This document shows, piece after piece, positions 11,601 through 25,300 of a stretch of 64,000 bases of DNA. Numbering within the stretch: position 1 is the first letter of the stretch; each line of letters begins with the position of its first letter. The stretch is from Colletes latitarsis (lineage: Eukaryota > Arthropoda > Insecta > Hymenoptera > Colletidae). The stretch lies in assembly GCF_051014445.1 (NCBI RefSeq), contig NC_135144.1, positions 6,820,001 through 6,884,000 on the forward strand. The letters run 5' to 3'. Position numbers and translations under genes: made by a program. A model generated the notes under the pieces. That model saw only the letters and a list, made by a program, of their open reading frames with translations, was not told the origin of the DNA and searched no databases.

Positions 11601-13295
11601 TTGACAATCTGATTACATTTTGAATGTGATTACAAATTAAGGTATTTAAATGTATTTCTGACATTTTTTATGTTAGTCAACTGACTCCATTGTTGGGGTA
11701 GGTTGATTAATATTATTACCAACATATTTTAGTATTAATACAATAACTTACTATCAAAAAACATGTTTTATTATTACAAAATATTAATTAATTTTCTCTT
11801 ATAGATAAGTTTTCTTCTAAGAATGATGCGCTATTTCAATAATTTGTTAAAAATGTTAGAAGTTATTAATCAACGTTAGAGGCGATTCAACAAAGATGGC
11901 GGCTTCAAATGCAAATATGTGAAGTTTTTTATAATGAAGAAAGAAGTAAATCATCATACTTGAAATTACTTTTTGTGACAATTGTGATTTAATAAATTAA
12001 TATTTTCTAAAATATTTTAATACACGACAAAATGCCTTCCCCGAACTGTTTCCTTTCCTTTTCAAATGTTTACTCGTGTTTTGTGATTTCTTGCAGTTAT
12101 AACATGTCCCAAGTTGAAGATACCTGAGAATGGATACTTGGTAAAAGCTGGTGCATGCAGCAACGTCGTCCACGCAGCTTGTGGTATAAGATGCAAAATC
12201 GGTTTTTATCTTACAGGCGATAGTATTCGACTTTGCGGGAAAAATGGCAATTGGTCTGGAAATGAACCGAAATGTCTGCGTAAGTCCAATTTTTTAACGA
12301 ATAAAGACGTTCGGAGGAGCAAGGCGAATTCAGAAAAGGCATGTTTAAAGAAAAATGCATTTTAAACATTTTTCCTGAGGGCAAACTCAACAAAAGATTC
12401 TTATGCCTTTATGAAACATCGACCTTGTAAATTTCGAAAAGATGACTTTGAAAACAAAATATTTTTTGTCTCTTGATAACATTTAAATCGTATATGTAAA
12501 ATAATTTTTATACTATCATAATTGGAGATGTTAAGACACCCTGTATAAGACGAGTTTAGGAATGATTAGAAATATGACATAATTTTTCAGGAGACGGGAC
12601 ATTTTGGACTGACGACTTCTTTGAGACATTTTGTTCTTTCAGATAAAAAAAATTTCACATAATTTTTTAAACAGATCTCCACCGTTCTAAAGAATTCAGC
12701 TATGATAGTTTTTACCAATAATTTTGATACATTCAGTGCATACTGTTACATGTCTGTTTCCTTCCTAATTTCCATTAATAATTTTAATAAATCAATCTAG
12801 TCATTTTCCTAAAATGTTACCTTTTAATAATTTTATATCTCTCGTTTTTGAACAGTGAAAACTTGTCCAGCGCTTCGAATTCCGACTCACGGTCGAATGC
12901 GATGTCAGAACGAAGAGGACCGACATTTAATTACAGAGAATTTCACGGCATATCCGATCGACGCGCGTTGTCAATTCAGATGCGACAACGGTTATCAACT
13001 TCGCGGGAGCAAAATTCGTAATTGCTTGCCCTTGTCACAGTGGGACGGCCTCAAAGCGACTTGTAAAGGTGAAAGACGTTTGCAATTTTGAAACTAGTTC
13101 AACGAAACGCGTGCAATTCCGAAACTACTGGTGTTTTCTCCATAACTGAGCCACTGTTAGAATTGTCAAGCCCTCTCCTTTAAAATGATTTTTGGTTTAT
13201 GTCGATCCGACTTTCCGTTTTGGACATATTGTAATTTTAATGGAAAAGTAATTCTATTAATTCGATTATCTCTGTCTCCGTCCAACGCAATGGAC

Positions 13296-13342
<47 letters not shown>

Positions 13343-16300
13343 GAACGTGGGTTGTAACAATCGTGACCGAGTGACGTAATATTTACTATTTACTACGAAC
13401 ACATGCGGTCAAAGACCTTGCCAAGGTCGTAACGAAAGTTCATTGACCTCACGACGTAAACAATGAAAAGTAAACAAATCGTACTATCGACTTGAAACAA
13501 AAATTGTTATATCTCCGGAACTAATTACGCTATCGACTTGTATGAACACTCGTTTTAAAGGGCACTTCATCCTCTATTCGATGAACATAACGACTATTAT
13601 AATTTTCACTGTCTTCTATGTTTATTTTGAAATTTACTTTAACTCTATGCACCCAAAGAAGTTCCAGCATGAAAAAAAGGCGAACTGGTCATCAAACCAG
13701 TCATAGTACGAATGCATGAAGTGTTGGTAAATTTAGTGTTAAAAAGAACTTGGAGTGTAACTATATTTACACTCATTAAGCTTATTGGATGTAGTTGTAA
13801 CAATTGCAATTTATTATTCGCGTTAATAATTTTCAACAAACCGTTCGTGGCCATTGTTAAAATTATTAATATAGAATAATCTACATTAATGTGAAAATAT
13901 ACATATTTATTATATATTTATTTTTGTTGTATAACGTACACTTTCTGTGCTTAGTTTTCATGATGATCGTAAACGGTTAGTCGATAACATTTAACAAGAA
14001 TAATAAATTATTATAACTACATCTTGTCGTTATAACTTGTTCATTAGTTTGTATTTACAGCAATAATGTGCGAGCCTCTGAAGCAAATTACAAATGGGGA
14101 AATATTACCTGAAAATTGTTCTGGGCCAGAAAAGGTGCCGTTTGCGACAAACTGTACGATAATGTGCAAGAAAGGTTTCGTGCTCGAAGGCCCACGTACC
14201 AGACTATGTGGTGGACGTTCTGGAGTTTGGTCACAACGACGAAGTATTAATCGTTGCACAGGTTGTCTAATTATTTTCAAATGTACAGAGTGTTCTGTGT
14301 TAATCGACACACTTGAATTTGAAATCGTGTTTTTATTAGGCTTTTTGGTATCAAGGTATGCTTGAAAACTAAAAAATTTCAAGTTTTAACAAATTTTGAA
14401 ATTGTCGAACATTCCTTGTTGGTAAAAACAGAATCTCAATATCTTGCATAGTTTCAGAAAAATTCAAGCTCGTCGATTAAGGTGGGACATATCTTGTAAA
14501 CAGTAAAAATAGAATTTTTGGTTCTTTGAATTGTTCAACGCGATTGTTCTTTCAATTTTTCCATGCAACATGCCTTCTATAATTATGATTAATTTTCTCT
14601 GTAGATAAAACGCCACCTTCGATAATATGTCCACCAGATATCGTCACAATGAGCTTACCAAAACGAAATTATGCATACGTTAATTGGACAACACCAACAG
14701 TATTCGACAATGCGGATGAGTTTCCTTTGATCTGGAGTAAACCTTATATTACGTTTCCTTGGAAAGCGAAAATCGGTACGCGCACAGTAATATACGTGGC
14801 GCAAGATGTAACTGGGAATAAAGCCAGATGCAAATTTAAAGTCAAAGTTATTGGTAAGTTAAGCAGTTCTGAACCTACTTATGTTCTTACAGCCAAAATT
14901 GTTTATTGTATAATAAAAACATATTTCTTCTGATAAAGAAGTTTAGGGATGAATTAGAAAAACAAATACGATCATACATATAAGGTGTTTGACTACTCCT
15001 GGGAAAAATTTTAATGGGAGATTCTAGAGACCAAAATAAGACGAAAATCAAGAATACGAATTTGTTGATTGAAGCTTCGTTAGAAAGTTATTAACGTTTA
15101 AAGTACCATCTATAGAACGGCAATCTGTGAACAGGTTGCGTACGCGTGATAGTGGTTCTCACTCAGAAAACTGTGAGGCTGTCGATACATCACTAAGTAG
15201 AGTTTCTCATGCTGAGTGAGAACCACTATTGCATGCACGCAGATTGCCGTTCTACAGGCGGAACTTTAAACGTTAATAACTTTTTAACGAAGCCTCAATC
15301 AACAAATTGGTATTCTTGATTTTCGTCTTATTTTAGCCTCTAGAATCTCTCATTAAAATTTTTCCTACCGGTGGCCTAACACTCTGTACAGGGTTTCCCA
15401 ATAAAAGTAATAGAATTTTGAACTGAAATAAAAAGAAAACTACAAAACATAATCTGGTGTTCGCTGTTTTATTTTGATGTACATTCTAAGTGAAATATAA
15501 TATCACTTAGAAAAACTCAATTTTTGGTCATTCTGGCACTTAAATCAGGCTGTATCTCACCAATATCACGAATGATGCTTGCTTCGAAATCGTCGACAAT
15601 TTGTGGTTTGTTAGAATAAATCAGAAACTTAGCATAAGAAAAAGATCTTGATGGCCAGTTATTTTATATCGGATTTGTATTATTTCTAAGTTTTTAATAC
15701 CGTGGACACCTGTTATAGTGTAATTAGATCGCAATTATAGCGTAAATCTACTTTTGCGATTATTTCAGACACAGAACCGCCGATGGTCGAAAATTGCATG
15801 GATCCCCCAGTGTTTTTCACTGACAATGGAATTGGAATAAGTAACGTAACTTGGGACGAGCCTGGGTTTTACGATAATTCAAAAGCACCAGTTCGAGTGA
15901 AGCAAAATTATTATCCTGGAGAAAGCACATTTCCGATCGGATTAACAAAAGTGATATATGACGCTATCGATAAATACGATAATAAAGTAAGCTGCATACT
16001 GAACGTCACTATAAAAGGTATCAAACATACTGCTTGAATAAAGTAATTCATTATTTTACTATTCAGATTGTATTAGATTGGTCAAGAAGTTCAACATAGT
16101 ATGTAAATAGAAAATAATTTTTTCGTGGTGGGAAATATCTTTATTTAATAATGAATTTTCTAACTTTATAATTCCTCGTTCGTGAAAATCCCTCTGTGTC
16201 TCTGTAAAATATTGATCAAGAGATCTTTATTATTGGCCTTTCAGGAATCGAAGCGTCGAAACGCAGAGATATTCTACTGCATTATTTATTCTACTAGAAT

Positions 16301-19300
16301 TCTTCGAAAAATTGATTTTGTTTTGCATTTTTCTGAAGAATATGGTTTGAAAAATTTATGCACAAGATCTGCACGATTTTTGCCAATCTAATAATTAAGA
16401 AATTAGTATTTTAATAAAACGACGATCCTTATCTGTTATATTTATGAATATTGTACTTTTATGATCGATAGACGTGTGTCAAGAAATTCCAGAGGTTTTG
16501 AATGGTTACTCGAATTGTTCGTCATCGTCGATCGAGAGGAGCGAATGTACTATAGGGTGTGAAAAAGGATTTGGATTTGCGGATGTGATCCCTAATTTTC
16601 GTATCGTGGAAAACGCATTGCAATTAAACTGTAACACGAGTAATTCAAGTTGGACCGAAGAAAGTTACTTTCCCGATTGCGCGGGTACGTTTCTTATGAC
16701 AATTCTAAAATATAACAGTAGATCTTAACCTGTGGTTCGCGTACCCCGTAAACTTGGACGCAGAAATTTTAAATATTTATTTTCGTAGCATACATTATGC
16801 CCAGAAATATAAACTTAATCTTTTCAATTCTTTGACATTACGATTAGACTAAAATAAATATTTAAATTCAATGTTCTGAACCGAAAATTATGTCTTATAC
16901 AGAGAAATTGCAAGCTTTCTTAACTAAGCTACTGTTATCGGAAAGAATCGTATTTCAAATGCTGATAAAAGTACTTCGTTAAGGCAAAATTGAAATTCAT
17001 AATTCTCTAATAATATCCTTTTTAAGAAATGAATTTTCCATACATCTGGAAACACTACAGAACTCTTTTAAAAATTATTTTTATCTCGATGATGTTAAAA
17101 TTGAACGTGGATCCATAATCCTTTCCCGTCTAATAAAAATTCCATCGAAGATAAAGACTTGATCAAGGGTAAACCCGTTTATCTTAAAATCAAAAATTTG
17201 CCAGAATTGAAATTAAAAAAGTCTCGAAGGATTTGTATAAGTTTTTATCTTATTTTCATGAAAAATATTGATTTAACTGATATTAAAGAACGTTATTTTG
17301 AAGAACGTTGCATAAAAGGAACTATGAACTCCATTAGACTGTTAAAAGGGGTCCGTGGAAAAAACAGGGTACGAACCGCTGTAAAATGATTGTTATAGGA
17401 CGAAAAAGATACTAAGTAATGAAAAATTGTTCTTTGCATGCCTCCGTGAAGAATCAGTAACACCGCAAACTGTGTCCCAAGAAGGAAGCATCGTATTGGA
17501 AGGAAATGTTTCGACTGTGTGCAATAACCAAACGACGCTCCGTGAAGTAAATATTGATTCCTCGTTTAAATAATTGTACAGGGTGTTCGGCCACCTCTGG
17601 GAAAAATTTTAATGGGAGATTCTAGAAGCCAAAATCAGACGAAAATCAAGAATATTAATTTGTTGATTGAGGCTTCGTTAAAAATTTATTAACGTTTAAA
17701 GTTACGCCTGAGGAACAACTGCTATAGTGGTTCTCACAAATCTGTAAGACTGTAGAGTTTCTCATGCTGAGTGAGAACCACTATCACGTGCACGCAGTCT
17801 CTTCAATTTTGTCTCTCTCCCTCCAGTATTTTGTATTGTTCGATATTTTTAGATACTCCACGTCCAAAAATATGAAACGTACGAATGTCGACCTCTGTGT
17901 ATCGCTTTATATCTCAGAAATGGCTTATCGGGAAATCAAAAAAATTGGTACAGTAGTGTTCGGATTATATGGCACCCGGTTATCCGAATAACTGTAATAG
18001 AATGTGGATTTCAGTGAAATTAAAAAATTTCAAATCATTCTGGAAAAACTATTTTTAGTTGCAGGGGTCAATTACAATCATTTTTTGTCAATAGACATAC
18101 CCTCAAAATCCTAACTATTTTCAAGAAAAAAATTCCTTACCAAAAATATAATTTCAGGCCAGCAATGTCACTCCAAAATTACAAACGTATCTTTAAAGCA
18201 TCATAACTTTTGAACGGATTAAAGAATTTTAATGTTTCGAAAGACAAATAACGCGTATTTTGGTGAAGAATATGTAGAAATTTTAACAATATTGAAAAAG
18301 TTATTCCTTGACCCCGTAAAGTGAGGAGAACACCATGAAAATGGTCCGATTTTCAAACAGTCATAACTACTACAATAGTGAATATATTTCAATGAAACTT
18401 TTTTCTGAGGTAGAGCTCATGGATACCTACAAAAAAGTATTAAACAAAATTTCCGTACAGCGTCAAACAAATTTATTAAAAATGAAAAACGAATTTTTAA
18501 GAAAAATTGACAGAGGTAGGTGCGTAAAATTGAAAAGTTTCAAATCACTCTGGAAAAATTATTTTCGGTTGTCGGGGTCAATTATAAATATTTTTGGTAA
18601 ATACACATACCCCCGAAATTCTCACGCATTTTTAAGAAAAAAATTCTTTACTGAAAATGTAATGTGTGGCCAGAGAATTGTGATTATATTCCTCATTTTT
18701 ATCACTTCATATGTAAATACAGTCCAATTATCCTACATATAAAATTTTAATAGGAGATTCTAGAGGTTAAAACAAGACGAAAATCAAGAATACCAATTTG
18801 TTGATTGAGACTTTGTTAAAAAGTTATTAACGTTTAAATTTCCGCCTGTAGATAGGCAATCTGCATACAGCTACATGCGCATGATAGTGGTTCTCACTTA
18901 GCATGTTCGCAGATTGCCGTTTTACAGGCGGAACTTTAAACGTTAATAACTTTTTAACAAAGTCTCGATCAACAAATTGGTATTCTTGATTTTCGTCTTA
19001 CTTTGGCCTCTAGAATCTCCCATTAAAATTTTTCCCAGGTATGGTCGAACACCCTGTATAATTAACCGCGACAAACATCGGTTCACTTTTTATATGCAGT
19101 AAAACATGAACATGCCTTTTGTTATTATTTCAATTAGTTGAGCGAATATATTACTGCCGATTTAAGATCGACGTTATTCGACATTTGCGGAAACGATATC
19201 GAGTGCAGCCTCGTTACTTTCGATCCTGAATGCGAGGAAAATGTGTCACCAATCAACACATCCTACTCAAACTTACTAAGAAAACGAAGGGAATTTAAAC

Positions 19301-22300
19301 ATTGCGATGTTCCTGGTACAGAATTATTTGCAAATATCGGTACAAAATCAAAACGGGACGTTAAAACGAATAACGACACCGACAGAAACAAAGCAAAAAT
19401 GAAAAAGAAGAAAGAGAAAATTGAAATAAAGTTCAAATTCCTAGGTAAGTATTCGCATTTCGGTGATTTTTAAAAGATCACGAATAATTCATCGATCCGG
19501 TTATTCGATGTAGGAAAGATAATCGAAGAAAATTTCGAAAACCCGCGTGTGGGGGTGCAAAAACTGAGAGAGAAAATCGAATCAATGACCAAGTCTGGAA
19601 AATTAAATTTGCTGAACGACAAGACCAATCAAGAAATCGCGAAGCTTGCGCTGAATCTGCATCTCGTTTTCAAGAATTTTCAGGAACTTTGCGAACCAGG
19701 AAGTGTTCTGAAGAAGCATACTTGTGGTGAATAAGATCAGTCATTATAATTCGTTAACAATCCATTGATAGTTTTTTTTAATTGCAGTGAAATGTCCATT
19801 GGGTACTTTTTTCAATTCCTCGACCGAACGATGCCAGCCGTGTCTTTTCGGGGAATACGAGAACACTAGTGGGTCTTTGAAGTGCAAACGTTGTCCCGAG
19901 TACACTTTCACGAAAAGAATGCATGCAAAATCTTTGCAAGATTGTATACGTAAGCATTGTTCCGAATCAAAATTCAGTCTTTTATTATATACACTCATGA
20001 GTAAAATATTGTCAATCTTTGAACTTTGTAAAGACACATTATACGACAGAGATGTTTCTCAAAAATTTTACGAGTTCGTTACTCTTACTTTCAAGAATAG
20101 AATTAATAATAGTCTCTGCTCTTAAATATTCAAACGACTTTACGAACACTAATTAATTTGTTTTGCCATTTATTTTACAATGTGTTTGTAGAAAAAGGAC
20201 TCCTCTTTGCATTGCCCTTCTCAAAGTTGACGAACAATTTTTTCCCCGTTTTATCGCAGATTAAAAGAAAAGTATGTTAGAAATTTTGTATATTACAATT
20301 TTTAGTCGGCCACAAACTGATCAACTTTTGTTTAAAATATTTTTTCTGGATTGAAATATAAATTTAAATTACTTGTAGATAAATCGTACGAGAGGGAATT
20401 AATATGGTTACCTTTGCTCTTTTGCTCGTTGATAAAAAATAAAATTCTGTTAATTGTAAAGCATTGTGATTGACAAACATAGGGAAATAATTCTAACAAA
20501 ATGTAGCGTAATGATAATAATTATATGAATATTATCTGTTTTCTTCTAGGTTTATGTAAACCAGGATACTATTCTCGAAAGAAACGCCATCATGGCACGC
20601 GTTTGGCTCTCGAACCTTGTCTAATGTGCGATATTGGATTTTATCAACCGGAATACGGGCAAATTAGTTGCCTGTCATGTCCAACTAATACCACCACGGA
20701 AAATCGTGGATCCAAGGATATAAATAACTGCCTACCCGTGTACGAGATCGATGCTGAAGTTTGTCGATCGGAATCGTGCTTGAACGGTGGAAAATGTATA
20801 CAAGAAGAGGACAACTTTGGTTGCGAGTGTCTTGACTACTACGTCGGTTAGTATGCAATATCTTCTATCGTTTTTATAATAAATTGCCAACATTTGATCA
20901 TGTGTTATTACTTTTTCGTACTCTAAATTATTTCTACGCCGACAGGAGAAATCTACGAGGGTCGTTCAATAAGTGAAGGGACAAATGAAAATCTCTTCAC
21001 AAAAAATTGAGCCTCTGAATAATGTTAAAAAATTCTTATTACTTGGCTTTTGGGTAAAACTATTTTATTGCAAACAAAAGAATAAAATTGGTCTTTTAGC
21101 ACTTTCGACAAAAACTCCATAGCAAATTTCAGCTATTCCAAACATTTAGGATTTTTTATTTTCCATTTTCTTTGTTGATGTTTTTGCTATCGACGACAGC
21201 AAACTTTTTATCAGGTGGTTTTAATAAAAATAAAATACTGCAGGAAGCACTCTATGTGTATAATTTGCTTCCATTTTTCTTTTGAGAGCTCTTCTCTCGT
21301 TCTTACGTTAATCTTCTTTCGATGCCCTTGTAATTTTGTGTCCTGGGTCGGTAGGCGAATGCCCTCCAATTCTGCGATAAATGTTGGATATTTAAATCAC
21401 ATCGAACAAATCAAGAACGAAATAAATCTGATTAGGTTCAAAGTGCGAGACGTTTCGAAATCCTTGCGATTCTTCGCCCTGTCTGCACGAAGGGTCGTGC
21501 AACCTGCAAAGTCTTTCAAACAACACGATATATTACACTTGTGCGTGCAAAAGTGGATACACAGGAGAGAATTGTGAGGTAATACAAACGTTACGAACAA
21601 AAATGTACTAACAATTGATACGACAATTTGTAGATACACATTGATGAATGCGCTGTTAATCCTTGTCAAAACAATGGTACCTGCGTGAGCACTGGAAACG
21701 ATTATAGTTGCGAATGCAAGGACGGATTTGAAGGTGATATCTATTAATAATATAACGAGTATTACGAACAGTTAACCCATTTATATCGTACGAAAAATTG
21801 CAAAATATATTTTTATTCTATCTAAATACAAATATTTGAAAACGTATGTGTTTAGTTCTGCTCCTCACTGTATACGATAATGATGGCAATGGGTTAATTG
21901 GGGTAAAGAATTTCGAATTTCATCGAGACATGTTCTTCAGGGGAGTTTTGCGAAATTACTGTGGATCACTGCAATCCTTCACCGTGCATGGAAGGATCCA
22001 CGTGTCGCACTGTCGACGAAACCTGGCAATGTATTTGCAAACCTGGTTTCCTCGGTCGTCATTGCAATCTTTTACCCTGTGATTGGATCCCGTGTTATGG
22101 GAATTCGTACTGCGTGAACGTCGAAGAAGAAAATGCGACACGACTGAGTTATAGGTGAATACCGATTAATAAATTTAGAGTGGATATTTTTTGTGGAAAA
22201 ATTACGATTCATTGATCATTAGATGCGAATGTATCGATGGCTACGCTGGAGAAAATTGTTCGATAATTGTGAATCACTGTAGAAGCCTTCCATGTAGGAA

Positions 22301-25300
22301 CAATGGAAAATGCCTCGACAGGATTACTAATTACACGTGCATCTGCCCTGCACCGTTTAAAGGGCGAAATTGCGAAACTGGAAAGTATAGTCTTAACAAT
22401 CATTATGTAGTTCCGTTCGTTCGGTACCAATTTTATCTCTTTAAAGCAAAAGTATTGTTCTATTTGCTCTGTCTCTTCAAAGACGTACTATTTGTTTACA
22501 GAATTGTCATCCGATTACGTTATACACTTCACCAAATCGGGAACGACAGACTATGTCAGTATGAAAGGCCCTTCGATTAATCTTTTGGAGGTAGTAAATC
22601 ATATCAACCGGTATAATGATAACAAAGAAATAAATAAAATGAAGCAACAGGAGCCGAATGATAATTTATGCGATTATTATTTTTTAATCATTATAAAATA
22701 TTACGTTAGTCGTCTCATTGAAAGTTCAGAAATAACTTAAATATCGATTAGGTATTGTGTACTTTTAATCAGGCTGAATCCAGCCATTACATTTGCAAAA
22801 TATCATGTTTTATACTAGGTTACAACCTAATAATTAAATATACGAATACGGACAATTAAATTTTATTTTAAGATTTTGTACGTTTTTTGTTTTAATATTT
22901 TTTCAATGTATTCTTACTTCACATAAATATCAATCTTTAGTTAACGGCGTGTATGTGGCTGCAATCACGGGACACGTTTAATTATGGCACGGTGTTGTCA
23001 TACGCAACACGCTATTACGACAACGCTTTTACCATAACTGACTATAACGGGTAACAAAATATTCCTTGTGAAAAAAATGAAATACATTATAAATTAATAC
23101 CAAAGACACACTAATATCTCGATTTCGTAGGCTCGTAATATACATCAATGGGCAGAAAGTGGTTACTGATATTAAAGTCAACGATGGATATTGGCATTTC
23201 ATTTGCGTTACTTGGGAAAACGAAAATGGTTCTTGGAATACATTCATGGATGGTCTTTTAAAGGACAATGGGACTCGCTTGGCAAAAGGAACTAACGTTC
23301 AAAGTAATAACTTTTTATCGATAGACTGAAAAAGTTTAAATAAAAATATTTCTTATTTTCTTTTTACTCTGAATAGTCGAAGACATATCTTAAATAATGT
23401 TTGTTGCCTTTTATAATCAAGCGAAATACAGGGTGTTCGGCCACCCCTGGGAAAAATTTTAATGGGGGATTCTAGAGACCAAAATATGACGAAAATCAAG
23501 AATACCAATTTGTTGATGGTGGCTTCGTTAAGAAGTTATTAACGTTTAAAGTTACAGCCAATACTGAATTTTTTTCTCGAAAGTGGGTGAGATTTCGGGA
23601 GTATATCTATTCACCGAAAATGATTATAATTGATCCCCGTAACCGAAAACAATTTTTCCAGAGCGATTTGAAACTTTTCAATTTCACCGAAAAATTTAGG
23701 CACCTACCCCCTGTCGATTTTTCTTAAGCATTCGTTTTTGACTTTTAATAATTTCGCTTGACGTCCTACAGAAAAGTTGTTTAATACTTTTTTGTAGGTA
23801 CCTATGGGCTCTACTTCAGGAAAAAATTTCATTGAAATATGTTCACTATTATAGGAGTTATGGCTGTTTGAAAATTGGACAATTTTTTTGGGGTTTTTCT
23901 AACATTACGGGGCCAAGGAACAACCTTTCCAATATTTTTATAATTGTTACATATTCTACACTAAAATACGCGGCGTTTGGCTTTTTAAACATTAAAATCG
24001 TCCAATCCGTTCAGAAGTTATAGTGTTTTAAAGATTCGCATGAAATTTACGGGAAGCATTTTTGGCCTGAAATTATATTTTCGGTAAGGAATTTTTTTCT
24101 CGAAAATGGTTAGGATTTCGAGGATATGTTTATTGACCAAAAATTATTATAATTAGTCCCTGCAATCAAAAATAATTTTTTTAGAACGATTTAAAATTTT
24201 TTAATTTTATTGAAAAATTTCACACATTCTCGAATTTTTTTCTCCAAACTGGGTAGGATTTCCGGGGTATATCTATTCATCAAAAATGATTATAATCGAC
24301 CCTTGCAATCGGAAATAATTTTTTTAGTGTGATTTGAAATTTTTTTTTTCCGTCTAAAAATTTTAATACCTACTCGAATTTTTTTCTCGAAATTGGGTAG
24401 AATTTCGAAGGTATGTCTATTCACCGAAAATGATTATAATTGACCCCCGCAACCGAAAATAATTTTTCCAAAACAATTTGAAATTTTTTAATTTAATTGT
24501 TAATAACTTTTTAACGAAGCCTCCATCAACAAATTGGTATTCTTGATTTTCGTCTTATTTTGGCCTCTAGAATCCCTCATTAAAATTTTTCCCAGGGGTG
24601 GCCGAATACCCTGTATATTACATATCTTTATAATATGCAGGTAAAAAAAAAAATATAAAGACATAATGAAGTATTTTATTATTATTTCAAATATTCGAAT
24701 ATTCGGATTATCCAGATAATAAAAATATCGGGAAATATAATATAATAAATATAATATCCATAACAATGATGTTCGTTGATAGTGAAACAGATAAGGAATA
24801 CTCTCATTCCTGAGAACTTCTCTGGATCAGCAAACTCGATTCTTTTATTAACATTGCTGTAAGAATGTTTTTAATCGTACAATTGAATAATATTGTTGAC
24901 AATTAGGTAATGGAACTCTCGTCATCGGGCAAGAACAAGATCGCGTTGGAGGCGGATTTTCCGAGTCGGAGTCTTTTCTGGGTAAATTAACTTTGCTGGA
25001 CATTTGGAGCACAGTTTTAACAGCGGCGGACGTGAGACATTTATTCAATACCTGTGAAAAATACTACGGTAACGTAATTTCATGGTCGCAGGTACAAGAA
25101 CACGTGCACGGCGATGTTGCGGTAATTGTGCATTTTTTTCTTTTTTTAAATCGTATCTTCGTATATCCACGAATACTCTACGAAATATTTCACGTTCTTA
25201 GATAGTAAGCAGCCCGTTTTGCCACGGTTGCCCTTTACCAGTCGCACCGTTTAAAGGTAGCATAAACGTCAGCGAAGACTCGTCCGAAATTACTTATTAC

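Noticed and set aside
17159..17389. 76-codon frame in SVEP1-like intron 11
   Set aside because: No Cys or domain pattern, and it does not join neighbouring exons in phase.
17399..17457. Acceptor GTTATAG at 17398 for SVEP1-like exon 12
   Set aside because: Joined to exon 11 in phase 1 it hits a stop within six codons; the acceptor at 17457 stays open.
22191..22580. Single 129-codon frame running through SVEP1-like exon 20
   Set aside because: It reads through the exon end into intron sequence; the domain similarity stops at CET.
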